In this document: one piece after another, positions 51,433 through 62,018 of the stretch | Position numbering within the stretch: position 1 is the stretch's first letter | How the letters are laid out: every line of letters starts with the position of its first letter | From: Azomonas tarimensis | GTDB taxonomy: Bacteria; Pseudomonadota; Gammaproteobacteria; Pseudomonadales; Pseudomonadaceae | Length of the DNA: 64,000 bases | Reading direction: 5' to 3' | Assembly (NCBI RefSeq): GCF_042648805.1 | Contig: NZ_JBHRXZ010000024.1 | Coordinates: forward strand, 434,001-498,000 | Notes under the pieces: generated by a model | The model's input: the letters and a program-made list of their open reading frames with translations, nothing else | Told to the model about the DNA's origin: nothing | Databases searched by the model: none | Translations under genes and position numbers: made by a program

Positions 51433-52362
51433 TTATCGAGGCCAGAGGTCCCAGCGCCGGACAATCCCGAGCGGCTGGCGGGCGCCATCGACGATAGTGA
51501 TCGAGTCGACCCGTGGATCACGACGAAAGTGCTCGAGCACCTCGGCAATGGGACTGTGCACGGCGATCTCGATGCCGCTCGTGTCCTTCTCATCAGCCTG
51601 GAAACCGCGCGGCAACTCTTTTGGCAGGACGGCGGGCTGCTCCTGGGGACGCCCGAGGAGATAGCCTTGTACCAGGTCGACGCCCATCTCCTTCAGGACG
51701 GCCAGTTCCTCGGGCTGCTCGATGCCTTCGGCGATCACCTGCGCCTTCGAGGCCCAGGCGATCTTCAGGATGGATTCCACGAACTCCCGTTTGAGAGCGT
51801 CACGCTGAAGGCCGTCGATGAAATAGCGGTCGATCTTGACGTAGTCCGGCCGCAGCTCGGACCACAGGCGCAGGCTCGAATAGCCCGCGCCCAGGTCATC
51901 CAGTGCGATGGAAAATCCCATCTGCCGGTAATGGTGAAGAGCCCGGTCGAGCAGGCTGAAATCATCAGTGGGCGTCTGTTCGGTCAGCTCGATGACCACC
52001 GTCCCAGGGGCGATGCCATAGGCCTCGAGCAACTCCAGGGTACGGCCAGGGCGATGATCCGGCGCCAACAGCGAATCCGGGGAGACGTTGAGAAACAGCT
52101 TGCCGGCGAACCCACGGTCGCGAAACGCTTGGCAGGCGCTGCGCCGACAGGCCAGTTCCAGTTCACCCAGATGGCCACTGTGACGCGCAGCGCCGAACAG
52201 GGTGATCGGGGAGTGCAACGCACTGTTGGACGGCCCTCGGGACAGCGCCTCGTGCCCAAGCACCTTGTGCCCCGAGAGCGAAAGGATCGGCTGGAAAAGC
52301 GTGCTGATCTCGTTTCGGGCAAGAATCTGTCGCAGCGTACCCAACTGCTCGGTAATGGTCAT
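51433..52362 (-). CDS. EAL-domain c-di-GMP phosphodiesterase, truncated after a partial CBS
   Basis: A 309-residue protein. The EAL domain is complete: EAL at 38-40 (LGHEALSRG), FLNVSP, IELTEQ, DDLGAGYSS, KIDRYF, AEGIEQ and QGYLLG all fit catalysis. After residue about 255 a CBS domain begins (HSPIAEVLEHFRRDPRVDSITIVDGARQPLGIVRR) but stops within its first half at a TAA. Pseudomonad relatives carry EAL-CBS-GGDEF of nearly 600 residues. The remaining part is missing, not found downstream, so this looks like a shortened gene that still encodes the phosphodiesterase. Confidence 0.88.
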   Translation of the reverse strand: MTITEQLGTLRQILARNEISTLFQPILSLSGHKVLGHEALSRGPSNSALHSPITLFGAARHSGHLGELELACRRSACQAFRDRGFAGKLFLNVSPDSLLAPDHRPGRTLELLEAYGIAPGTVVIELTEQTPTDDFSLLDRALHHYRQMGFSIALDDLGAGYSSLRLWSELRPDYVKIDRYFIDGLQRDALKREFVESILKIAWASKAQVIAEGIEQPEELAVLKEMGVDLVQGYLLGRPQEQPAVLPKELPRGFQADEKDTSGIEIAVHSPIAEVLEHFRRDPRVDSITIVDGARQPLGIVRRWDLWPR

Positions 52363-52526
52363 GGAGGTCTCACAGACAACGGAGAAGCCAGATCTGGCGA
52401 CGCGCGCATTTCACTACGGTCAGGTTTCACTTGCGTGACAGCCGCTCGGCGCGGGCCGGGCCAGACGGCCTGGCCTGGGCCTGGCACTTGCCCCATCATG
52501 AGATCCGCATGCGCCGGAGAACGTCG

Positions 52527-53819
52527 ATGAAACCCATCCTGCCACCCTCGCCTTCCGCCCTGGGCCGTTTCCTCCGGCTTGGCGGCACCGGCGCCCGCAT
52601 CGCCGGCAACCTGGCCCTGCAGCGATTGACGCCAGGACGGGCACGCATGGACTGGCAACCGGTGGGCGACCTGCTGGGCGAGACCCTGGGCCAGATGAAG
52701 GGGCCGGTGTTGAAGCTCGGCCAGCAAGCCTCGCAGTGGCAGGATGTGCTGCCGGAGCCGATCAGCCAGGCGCTGCGACGGTTGCAGAATCAGGTGCCGG
52801 CGCTGCCCTTCCATGCCCTGGAGGCGCACCTGCAACAGCGCTATGACGGCGAACTGGGCCGGCACTTTTCGGTCATCGAGCCGCAGCCGGCCGGCGCGGC
52901 CTCGCTGGGACAGGTGCACCGCGCACGGGATACCCAGGGCCGAGCGCTGGTCATCAAGGTGCAGTACCCCGGCATCGCCGCGATCTGTGCCGCCGACCTG
53001 CGCCAGCTGCGCCGGTTGATGCCCCTCGGACGCCTGCTGGGTACGCCAGCCTCACGCCTTGAAGCGTTGTACACCGAGCTGCAGCGCAGCATCGAGCAGG
53101 AACTGGACTACGGGGCAGAGCGTGAAAATCTGCAGCGTTTCGCCGACCACTTCGCCGGATGGCCCGGCTTGCGCATTCCGCGTGCGGTGCCCGAACTGTG
53201 CCGGCCTGGCGTGCTGGTGCTGGAGGAGGTTCGCGGGCATGGTTTCGCCGAGGTGGCCCGGGCACCACAGGCGCTACGCCAGCGCCTGGCCGAGACCCTG
53301 GTCGCCTGGTTGTGTGAACAGGCCTTCGGCCTTCGCCTGCTGCACACCGATCCGCATCCCGGCAATTTCGCCTGGACCGACGCTGGCGACCTGGTGGTCT
53401 ATGACTTCGGCAGTGTACTGCCGCTGCGCCCCGCGCTGATCAAGGGCTACCTGCAGGTGCACGACGCCCTGCGCGGCCCCGTCAGCAGCGATCTGGAAGC
53501 GGCGTTCCAGGCACTCGGTGGGCGTCAGCCGGGAAGTCCGCCACCCCACGACCTGTACCGGCGCATCCACGCCTTGATGCATCCGCTGGTGCAACCGGGC
53601 GCCTGCTGGGATTTCCAGGCCACGGCCCTGCATCAGCAGCTCATCGAACAGGCGCCGCTGCTGATGTCCGCCCTCGGCAGCCTGCAACCGGCCTCCGGCA
53701 CGCTGCTGGTCAACCGTACCCTGGAAGGGCACTACTGGAATCTCTATCGGCTCGGCGCCTGCCTGCCGGTGGCCGACGAATTGCAGCAGCGCCGGCCTGA
53801 CGCAGGCGACACCCCTTGA
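52527..53819 (+). CDS. ABC1/UbiB-family atypical kinase-like protein
   Basis: A 430-residue protein of the UbiB/COQ8 family. The invariant KLGQ (63-66) and the alanine-rich loop AGAASLGQVH (122-131) precede the lysine in VIKVQYP, the catalytic-type HTDPHPGNF and DFGS. These atypical ATPases support ubiquinone metabolism. GGAG lies before the ATG at 52527; an in-frame ATG at 52431 lies upstream in the region antisense to the EAL gene's promoter. No C-terminal membrane segment like that of UbiB is evident, so it may be a paralogue rather than UbiB itself. Confidence 0.85.
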   Translation: MKPILPPSPSALGRFLRLGGTGARIAGNLALQRLTPGRARMDWQPVGDLLGETLGQMKGPVLKLGQQASQWQDVLPEPISQALRRLQNQVPALPFHALEAHLQQRYDGELGRHFSVIEPQPAGAASLGQVHRARDTQGRALVIKVQYPGIAAICAADLRQLRRLMPLGRLLGTPASRLEALYTELQRSIEQELDYGAERENLQRFADHFAGWPGLRIPRAVPELCRPGVLVLEEVRGHGFAEVARAPQALRQRLAETLVAWLCEQAFGLRLLHTDPHPGNFAWTDAGDLVVYDFGSVLPLRPALIKGYLQVHDALRGPVSSDLEAAFQALGGRQPGSPPPHDLYRRIHALMHPLVQPGACWDFQATALHQQLIEQAPLLMSALGSLQPASGTLLVNRTLEGHYWNLYRLGACLPVADELQQRRPDAGDTP

Positions 53820-53829
53820 ACCACCGGTT

Positions 53830-55608
53830 CTAGTGCTGCAGATGGCCATATAGCCGAGCGTAGAGACCGCCCTCGGCGATCAGCTGCTGGTGCCCACCCT
53901 GCTCGGCGATTCGTCCGCCATCGAATACCAGCACCCGATCAGCCTGCTTTACCGCGGAGAGGCGGTGGGCGATGATCAGGGTGGTGCGTCCCGCGAGAAA
54001 CTGCTCGAGCGACTGGTGCAACGCGAATTCAGTCGCCGCATCCAGGGCCGAGGTCGCCTCGTCGAGAATCACCACCCTGGGCTCGGCCAGCACCATCCGC
54101 GCCACCGCCAGGCGCTGCCGCTGCCCGCCGGACAGGCGCACCCCGGAACGACCGACGATACTGTCCAGGCCGTCCGGCAACTGGCGAACGGTATCGGCCA
54201 GCTGGGCGATCTCCAGTGCGCGCCAGCAGTCGGCATCGCTGCGCTCGCGGCCCAGGGTGAGGTTGGCGCGCACCGTATCGTTGAACAGGGCCGGATGCTG
54301 CAGGACCACGGCGACTTCCTCGCGCAGGGTCTCCAGACCGATCTCCTCCAGCGGCACGCCGCCGTAGCGGATCTGCCCCGCCTGCGGCTGGTACAGGCCG
54401 AGCAGCAGTTGCACCAGGGTGCTCTTGCCTCCGCCGCTGGCGCCGACCAGGGCGACCTTCTCGCCCGGCTCGATGCTCAGGTTGAGCCCTTCCAGCACCG
54501 GCTCGTCGCGGTAGGAAAAGTCCAGATCGCGCACCTCGAGGCCCAGCGTGCGATTACCGTCGAAAGGGTTGCGACGCGGGACGTATTGCGGTTCGTCGGC
54601 CCGGGCCAGCAGCCCATTGATACGGATCAGCGCGCCGCCAGCGGCGTAATAGGCATATTGCAGGCCCAGCAGCTGCTCCACCGGCCCGATCATGAACCAG
54701 AGGTAGCTGAACACCGCGAGCATCTGGCCGATGCTGAGATCGGAAAACAGCACGGTGATCATGGCCGCCGCCCGGAACACGTCGATGCCGAACTGGAACA
54801 GCATGCCGCTGGCGCGATTGGCCGCGTCGGTTTTCCATTGCGAAGCCATGGCGCGGTCGCGCACATCCCGGGCACGCAAGCCGAGGCGACCGAGAAAGAA
54901 GCCCTGACGATTGCCGGCGCGTACTTCCTGAACCGCGTCCAGGGTTTCGGTGAGCGCCTGGGTGAAATGCGCGGTGCTGTCGTTTTCCAGCTTTTTCAGG
55001 TGCTTGACCCGCTTGCCCAACTGGACGGTGGCGTAGATCACCAGCGGATTGAACAACAGGATCAGCAGCGCCAGTTGCCAGTGCATCCACATCAGGATCG
55101 CCGCGGTGCCGATCAGCGTCAGCAGCGCCACCACGAAGCGGCTGAGGGTCTCGCCGACGAATTTGTCGATCGTCTCCAGGTCGGTCACCAGATGCGCCGC
55201 GACCGATCCGCTGCCAAGGCTCTCGTATTCCTGCAGGGCGATTCGCTTGAGTCGCTCGATCAACCGCAACCGGAGGCGATACACCACGTCCTTGGACAGC
55301 CGGGCGAACAGCCTCGCCTGAAGGATGTTCAGCACCATGGCGCCACCGCGCAGCGCCAGCGATACCGCCAGCATCAGGCCGATATAGCCGACCGGCTGCT
55401 GCCAGGCAGGCGGCAGCGCCAGGTCCATCACCCGCAGCGCCGCGTCGCCCTGCCCTAGCAGCACTTCGTCCACCAGCAACGGCAGCAACAGAGGAATCGG
55501 CACGGTACACAGCGTCGCCAGAAAGGCGATGAGATTGGCCAGGATCAGGGACCTTCGATGATGAAGGGCAAGCCGCCGGATTTCCGCCCAACTGAGCCGG
55601 TCAGCCAT
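53830..55608 (-). CDS. ABC transporter, fused permease and ATPase (MsbA/MdlB type)
   Basis: A 592-residue homodimeric-type exporter half. About six membrane helices (residues 1-310) precede the ATPase domain: Walker A GASGGGKST near 391-399, LSGGQ in VRLSGGQRQR, Walker B VVILDEATSALD and the switch histidine in IIAHRLS. It overlaps the DsbA-like gene by eight bases and shares its transcript. The exported substrate (lipid, glutathione or drug) is not evident. Confidence 0.9.
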   Translation of the reverse strand: MADRLSWAEIRRLALHHRRSLILANLIAFLATLCTVPIPLLLPLLVDEVLLGQGDAALRVMDLALPPAWQQPVGYIGLMLAVSLALRGGAMVLNILQARLFARLSKDVVYRLRLRLIERLKRIALQEYESLGSGSVAAHLVTDLETIDKFVGETLSRFVVALLTLIGTAAILMWMHWQLALLILLFNPLVIYATVQLGKRVKHLKKLENDSTAHFTQALTETLDAVQEVRAGNRQGFFLGRLGLRARDVRDRAMASQWKTDAANRASGMLFQFGIDVFRAAAMITVLFSDLSIGQMLAVFSYLWFMIGPVEQLLGLQYAYYAAGGALIRINGLLARADEPQYVPRRNPFDGNRTLGLEVRDLDFSYRDEPVLEGLNLSIEPGEKVALVGASGGGKSTLVQLLLGLYQPQAGQIRYGGVPLEEIGLETLREEVAVVLQHPALFNDTVRANLTLGRERSDADCWRALEIAQLADTVRQLPDGLDSIVGRSGVRLSGGQRQRLAVARMVLAEPRVVILDEATSALDAATEFALHQSLEQFLAGRTTLIIAHRLSAVKQADRVLVFDGGRIAEQGGHQQLIAEGGLYARLYGHLQH

Positions 55609-56233
55609 GACCGCCCTGCTCCAGCCAGCGAGCCAGCAGCGGCGCGAGACGATCCAGCGGCTGATACCCGTGGCTCAGCAAGACGTGCATGCCGTCGCGC
55701 CGGGCCAGCAGCGTGGGAAAGCCGGCAATGCCCAGGTCACGCGCCCAGCAAATATCGGCCTGGGTCGCCTCGACGCTGGCCTGGAGGTCGAAGGCTTCGG
55801 CGAACCCTTCAGCCGGGAGGCCTGCCTGCTCGGCCAGTTCCCGCAGCGCACTGGCCCCAGTGACGTCGCGTCCTTCCAGATAGAAGGCGCGCTGGATCAG
55901 CCCGGCCAGGGTCCAGGCAGCCTCCTCCGAGAACGCCCGGGCCGTCACCAGGGCGCGGCAGGCCGGCTCGGTATCGTAGACCAGCCCGGCAGGCAGGCCC
56001 GCCTCGAAGTTGAAGCGCTGCCCCGTCCCGGCCTGAACCGCCCGCCAGTAGCCGAGGATGCGTTCGCGACCGGCTGCGTCGAGCTTCCCCCTTTCGCTGC
56101 GCAGGCCCCCGACCACCAGGTGCAGGCCCACCCCGGCAGCCGCCGCCTGCTCGGCCAGGCGCTCGATGACCGGCGCGAACCCCCAGCACCACGAGCACAT
56201 GGGGTCCATGACATAAACCAGGCGTGCGTCCAC
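55601..56233 (-). CDS. DsbA-family (FrnE-like) thiol oxidoreductase
   Basis: A 210-residue thioredoxin-fold protein with CSWC (13-16) in the active site and the cis-proline loop in GFPTL near 178. There is no signal peptide, so it is cytosolic like FrnE. It starts with GTG at 56233. The 3' end overlaps the exporter gene. The substrate is unknown; the family includes chaperones under disulfide stress. Confidence 0.85.
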   Translation of the reverse strand: MDARLVYVMDPMCSWCWGFAPVIERLAEQAAAAGVGLHLVVGGLRSERGKLDAAGRERILGYWRAVQAGTGQRFNFEAGLPAGLVYDTEPACRALVTARAFSEEAAWTLAGLIQRAFYLEGRDVTGASALRELAEQAGLPAEGFAEAFDLQASVEATQADICWARDLGIAGFPTLLARRDGMHVLLSHGYQPLDRLAPLLARWLEQGGHG

Positions 56234-56282
56234 GAAGCTCTCCAGGGGTCAGGGCCCGGCGCCGCCGGCGGCCGGGGATCGA

Positions 56283-56576
56283 TCAGTGCCCGCCGGCGCA
56301 GGCCGGGGAAGCAGGTGCCTGCCCCTGCAGGGACCATTCCTCGGGGGTGTAGGTGTGCAGGGCGAGCGCATGGATCTGCCCCATCAGCTCGCCCATCGCG
56401 GCATAGGCCTTCTGGTGACGCTTGACGCTGTTGAGCCCGGCGAACGCTTCGCTGACCACCACCGCCTTGTAATGGGTTTCCAGGCCCCGGCTGTGCATAT
56501 GGCTCTCATCGAGAATGTCCAGGTGCTGCGGCTGCAGGGCCTGGAACGCGGCGACAATCTGCTCTTGCTTGGACAT
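56283..56576 (-). CDS. bolA: BolA family protein
   Basis: A 97-residue BolA/IbaG-type protein that works with monothiol glutaredoxins in iron-sulfur handling. The conserved core DESHMHSRGLETHYKAVVVSEAFAG and the later histidine in VKRHQ are present. The start at 56576 fits the family length; the frame further upstream is not coding. GAGGA lies before the ATG. Its order before the DsbA-like gene suggests one transcript. Confidence 0.92.
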   Translation of the reverse strand: MSKQEQIVAAFQALQPQHLDILDESHMHSRGLETHYKAVVVSEAFAGLNSVKRHQKAYAAMGELMGQIHALALHTYTPEEWSLQGQAPASPACAGGH

Positions 56577-56842
56577 GCCTGTCTTCCTCTGGGACTGGTT
56601 GGATTCTAGTTCAGCGGGCAGCTGCGCTCGCGTACCCCGCCTGAAGTCGAAGGCAAGCCGCTGCTCCAATTACAGCGGACTAGACTCCTACTGACTGACA
56701 GAGACCGAACAGGCTGCAGTTTGCGCACAAAGATCGCCATTCTGCGCCCTCGCCCCGCCGTGCTCAAGGACAGCGCATCGGCACCGCGGGAACCCCTCCG
56801 CCCGCTGCCGCACCTAAGCTGCATACCCCGAGGAGCACATCC

Positions 56843-58228
<1,386 letters not shown>

Positions 58229-58241
58229 TCACTGCGCGCGT

Positions 58242-59735
58242 TCAGCCGTCCTGGCCGAACGCGCGTTCCAGGGCCTCGTTGAGGGTACGCAGCACCTTGA
58301 TCCGGGCATAGCGCTTGTCGTTGGCCTCGACCAGCGTCCAGGGCGCATCACGGGTACTGGTGCGCGTCACCATGTCATCCACGGCCTCGACATAGTCGTC
58401 CCATTTTTCCCGGTTGCGCCAATCTTCATCGGTGATCTTGAAGCGCTTGAAGGGTGTCTTCTCCCGCGCCTTGAAACGTTCGTACTGGGTGTCACGGTCG
58501 ATCGCCAGCCAGAACTTCACCAGAATGGTGCCGGCTTCGGTGAGCTGCTCCTCGAACGCGTTGATCTCGCCATAGGCACGCTGCCAGTCAACCGGCGCGG
58601 CAAAGCCTTCGACCCGCTCCACCAGTACCCGGCCGTACCAGGAGCGGTCGAAGATGGTGAATCGTCCATGCGGCGGTACGTGCCGCCAGAAGCGCCACAG
58701 GTAGGGATGCGCCAGCTCCTCGTCGCTCGGCGCGCCGATCGGCACCATGCGGTACTGGCGCGGGTCGAGGGCATCGGCCACCCGACGGATGGCGCTGCCC
58801 TTGCCGGCCGCGTCGTTGCCTTCGAACACCGCCACCAGGGCATGGCGTTTCATCTTCGGGTCGCGCATCAGGCGGGACAGGCGCGCCTGCTCGGTGAGCA
58901 GCTGCTGCTGGTAGCCGGCCTTGTCGAGGCGCTGCGACAGGTCGAGGCTGTCGAGCAGTCGGCGCTGGTCGAGGCCGTTGCCGACCCGCGCCGTTCCGCC
59001 GACGTCCCGGCGGTCCTTGCGACGCGCTTTCAGCGCATCCTGCAGACTGGCCAGCAGGATGCGGCCGACGGTGAGGCTGCGATAGTAATGATCGAAACCT
59101 TCCACCACATGCCAGGGCGCCCGCTGACAGTTGGAGCGCTGCACCATGCGCTGACCGTGGCGGACGAAATCCTCGTAGATCCGCGACTGGTGCCAGTCCA
59201 GCGGGCTGATACGCCAGCTGTGTTGCGGATCGTCCTCGAGCTCTTCGAGCCTGGCGTTCATCCGCTGCTGCGAGAGATGGAACCAGAACTTGAGCACCAG
59301 CGCGCCCTCGTTGCAGAGCATCTGCTCCAGCGCCACGGCCTCGTCCAGAGCATGCTCGAAGCCAGCTTCGTCCAGCGTACCGGCGACTCGCCCCTGGAGC
59401 ATCTGGCTGTACCAATTGCCAAAGAACACGCCGATCTGCCCCTTGGCCGGCAGCTGTCGCCAGTATCGCCAGGCCGCCGGACGGGCCTGCTCCTCGTCAC
59501 TGGGATGCTCGAAGCTGGTGACCTGGATATGGCGCGGGTCCATCCACTCGTGGAGCAGCTTGACCGTCTCGCCCTTGCCGGCACCCTCGATGCCGTTGAT
59601 GAGGATCAGCAAGGGGAAATCGCCCTGTGCCTTGAGGTCGAACTGCGCCTGCAGCAGCGCCTCGCGCAGCGCGGGCACCTCGGCGTCGAAGGTTTTCTTG
59701 TCGATCCTGTGGCCGAGCTCGGCGGATTCAAACAT
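58242..59735 (-). CDS. pap: polyphosphate:AMP phosphotransferase (class II PPK2)
   Basis: A 497-residue protein with two fused PPK2 domains. The first Walker A is NGIEGAGKGE near 47-56, and the second EGNDAAGKGS near 306-315; each has a following Walker B-like segment. The class converts AMP to ADP with polyphosphate. AGGAG lies seven bases before the ATG at 59735. The frame upstream is antisense to mnmC and is rejected. In P. aeruginosa the gene lies close to the same MarR/NAGGN genes, as I recall. Confidence 0.92.
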   Translation of the reverse strand: MFESAELGHRIDKKTFDAEVPALREALLQAQFDLKAQGDFPLLILINGIEGAGKGETVKLLHEWMDPRHIQVTSFEHPSDEEQARPAAWRYWRQLPAKGQIGVFFGNWYSQMLQGRVAGTLDEAGFEHALDEAVALEQMLCNEGALVLKFWFHLSQQRMNARLEELEDDPQHSWRISPLDWHQSRIYEDFVRHGQRMVQRSNCQRAPWHVVEGFDHYYRSLTVGRILLASLQDALKARRKDRRDVGGTARVGNGLDQRRLLDSLDLSQRLDKAGYQQQLLTEQARLSRLMRDPKMKRHALVAVFEGNDAAGKGSAIRRVADALDPRQYRMVPIGAPSDEELAHPYLWRFWRHVPPHGRFTIFDRSWYGRVLVERVEGFAAPVDWQRAYGEINAFEEQLTEAGTILVKFWLAIDRDTQYERFKAREKTPFKRFKITDEDWRNREKWDDYVEAVDDMVTRTSTRDAPWTLVEANDKRYARIKVLRTLNEALERAFGQDG

Positions 59736-59825
59736 GGCGTCTCTCCTGCACTTCATTCGGGTGTCATGCGCCTGCGCAACGGTGCCCGGCGTCGCTACAA
59801 TGCCGGCGGTTTTCCGGAGGTAGCG

Positions 59826-61784
59826 ATGCCAGATCCCCGCCATGCCCAGCTTGACTGGGACCCACAGGGCCAGCCCCTGTCGCGCCAGTTCGGCGACGTC
59901 TACTTTGCCCGCGATGACGGTCTGGGCGAAACCCGCCATGTGTTTCTCGAGGGTAACGAGTTGGCGACCCGCTTCGCCAGCCTGGGGCACGGCCGGCTGG
60001 TGATCGGCGAGACCGGCTTCGGCACCGGAATGAATTTCCTCTGTGCCTGGCAGCTCTTCGAGCAGACCGCGCCGGAGGGCGCCCGGTTGCATTTCGTCAG
60101 CGTCGAAAAGTACCCGCTGACCCTGGACGACCTGCGCCGTGCGCTGGCGCTCTGGCCCGAACTGAAAAGCTGGTCGGAGCGCCTGCTCGACGGCTACGTC
60201 GCCCTTCATCCCGGTTTTCAGCGCCTGGTGTTCGACCAGGGCCGAGTCACCCTGACCCTGCTGATCGGTGATGTGCTGGAGCAGTTGCCTGAGCTTGACG
60301 CGCGGGTCGACGCCTGGTTTCTCGACGGCTTTGCCCCGGCGAAGAATCCCGACATGTGGACCCCGGCCCTGTTCGCGGAACTGGCCCGGTTGTCGGCGCC
60401 CGGCGCCACGCTGGGCACCTTCACCAGCGCCGGGTTCGTTCGCCGCGGCCTGATCGAGGCCGGCTTCGAGATGCGCCGGGTGCCGGGATATGGGCGCAAG
60501 CGGGAGATCCTGCGCGGCGTCTTCGCTGGTCCCGGGCTTGAACATCGCCCCGCCTGGTTTAGGCCACCGGCCTTGCCCCGGGGCTCACGCCGCGCGCTGG
60601 TGATCGGTGCGGGCCTGGCCGGCTGCGCCAGCGCCGCCAGCCTGGCCGCCCGCGGCTGGCAGGTGCAGGTGCTGGAGCGCCATGGCGAACCTGCCCAGGA
60701 GGCATCGGGCAATCCACAGGGCATCCTCTACCTGAAGCTCTCGGCGCACGGCACGGCCCTGAGCCAACTGGTGGTCGCCGGCTTCGGTCATACCCGGCGC
60801 CTGCTGGAGCGGTTGCAGCAAGGGCGCGACTGGTCCGCCTGCGGCGTTCTGCAACTGGCCTTCGATGACAGGGAAGCGGCCCGCCAGGCCCGGCTCGCGG
60901 AGGTCTATCCCGGACTTACCGAGCTGCTTGACCGGGCTACGGCCGAGCGTTTGGCGGGCATCGGGCTGCCGGCTGGCGGTCTGTTCTTTCCCGAAGCGGG
61001 CTGGCTGCATCCTCCGGCTCTGTGCCGGGCATTGCTCGATCGGCCGGGGATCGAACTGCTGCGCCACCATCAGGCCCTGAGCCTGGAACGCACGACAGAA
61101 GGTTGGCAGGCGCTTGCCGAGGACCAAGTGCTCGCCGAAGCCCCACTGGTGGTGCTCACAACGGGGGCCGACAGCAACCGCTTCGCACAGACCACCTGGC
61201 TGCCCCTCAAGCGCATTCGTGGGCAGATCACCTGTCTGCCCATGACCCCGGCCAGTGCAGGGCTGGCCACGGTGCTCTGCGCCGAAGGCTACGTGGCGCC
61301 GCCGCGGGACGGCGCGCACACCCTGGGCGCCAGCTTCGCCTTTGATGCGACAGACCTCACACCCACGGCAGCCGAGCACCAGAGTAACCTCGGCCTGCTC
61401 ACGGCCCTCTCCACCGACCTTTCCGAGCGGCTGGAGGCCCAGGCGCTGAACGCCGACAGCCTGGCCGGACGCGCGGCCTATCGCTGTACAAGCCCGGATT
61501 ACCTCCCGCTGGTGGGCCCGCTGGCCGATGCCGAGGCCTTCGCCAGCGCGTACGCGGTGCTGCGCAAGGACGCCCGGCAGCGCCCGCAAACCCCTTGCCC
61601 CTGGCTCGAGGGCCTCTACATCAATGCAGCCCACGGTTCGCGTGGCCTGATCACTGCTCCGCTGAGCGCGGAACTGCTCGCGGCCTGGATCGAGGACGAA
61701 CCTGTGCCGCTGCCGCGCTCGGTGGCACAGGCCTGCCATCCCAGCCGTTTCCTCTTGCGCCGCCTGATCCGCAACGAAGGCTGA
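59826..61784 (+). CDS. mnmC: bifunctional tRNA mnm5s2U biosynthesis protein MnmC
   Basis: A 652-residue fusion. The N-terminal methyltransferase (about 1-245) has TGFGTGMNF for SAM and DGFAPAKNPDMW; the C-terminal FAD oxidoreductase (about 260-650) opens VIGAGLAGCASA. Together they complete the wobble uridine of tRNAs. The gene starts at 59826; an in-frame long ORF upstream is the antisense of pap. The C-terminal half is slightly divergent but all motifs are present. Confidence 0.93.
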   Translation: MPDPRHAQLDWDPQGQPLSRQFGDVYFARDDGLGETRHVFLEGNELATRFASLGHGRLVIGETGFGTGMNFLCAWQLFEQTAPEGARLHFVSVEKYPLTLDDLRRALALWPELKSWSERLLDGYVALHPGFQRLVFDQGRVTLTLLIGDVLEQLPELDARVDAWFLDGFAPAKNPDMWTPALFAELARLSAPGATLGTFTSAGFVRRGLIEAGFEMRRVPGYGRKREILRGVFAGPGLEHRPAWFRPPALPRGSRRALVIGAGLAGCASAASLAARGWQVQVLERHGEPAQEASGNPQGILYLKLSAHGTALSQLVVAGFGHTRRLLERLQQGRDWSACGVLQLAFDDREAARQARLAEVYPGLTELLDRATAERLAGIGLPAGGLFFPEAGWLHPPALCRALLDRPGIELLRHHQALSLERTTEGWQALAEDQVLAEAPLVVLTTGADSNRFAQTTWLPLKRIRGQITCLPMTPASAGLATVLCAEGYVAPPRDGAHTLGASFAFDATDLTPTAAEHQSNLGLLTALSTDLSERLEAQALNADSLAGRAAYRCTSPDYLPLVGPLADAEAFASAYAVLRKDARQRPQTPCPWLEGLYINAAHGSRGLITAPLSAELLAAWIEDEPVPLPRSVAQACHPSRFLLRRLIRNEG

Positions 61785-61814
61785 ACGGTCTTGCGAGGCG
61801 CCACGGCCCCACGC

Positions 61815-61832
61815 GATACTCCCAAGGGTATA
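61815..61832. promoter_or_regulatory. CsoR/FrmR-type operator candidate
   Basis: ATACTCCC-AA-GGGTATAT is an inverted repeat (ATACtCCC against GGGtAT) of the kind recognised by CsoR/RcnR/FrmR repressors (TAC-CCC/GGG-GTA). It is directly upstream of the small ORF at 61857 and the CsoR-family gene, so autoregulation is likely. Confidence 0.65.
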
Positions 61833-61856
61833 TCTTCCGGCCTGGAGGGATGATCG

Positions 61857-62018
61857 ATGAAATTTCGCTTGTCGCTGGCACCGGCAAGCCCCGCCTGGCT
61901 TGCCACGCCAGCGCTCGCCGCGGTCGTCGAAAGCCGTTACCCTCAGGATCAGGCGCTCGGCTTCAGGCAGGAAGACCTGCGCGGGGCCTTTACACCGAGC
62001 CGCGAGGTAGCGCGATGA
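61857..62018 (+). CDS. 53-residue protein coupled to the CsoR-family gene
   Basis: A small frame with GGAGGG eight bases before its ATG; its stop (TGA, 62016-62018) overlaps the ATG of the next gene (ATGA). The product starts MKFRLSLAPASPAWLATPALAAVV, which resembles a short export signal or a hydrophobic region followed by a polar tail. No family is recognised. It could be a small partner of the metal/sulfur sensor or a leader. Confidence 0.5.
   Translation: MKFRLSLAPASPAWLATPALAAVVESRYPQDQALGFRQEDLRGAFTPSREVAR

Noticed and set aside
49960..52530. 856-residue plus-strand open frame
   Set aside because: Antisense to the chemoreceptor and EAL genes, which have full motif sets; low-complexity translation.
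58668..59825. Long N-terminal extension of mnmC and the matching minus extension of pap
   Set aside because: Each extension is the antisense of the other gene; family lengths and ribosome-binding sites give the starts at 59826 and 59735.
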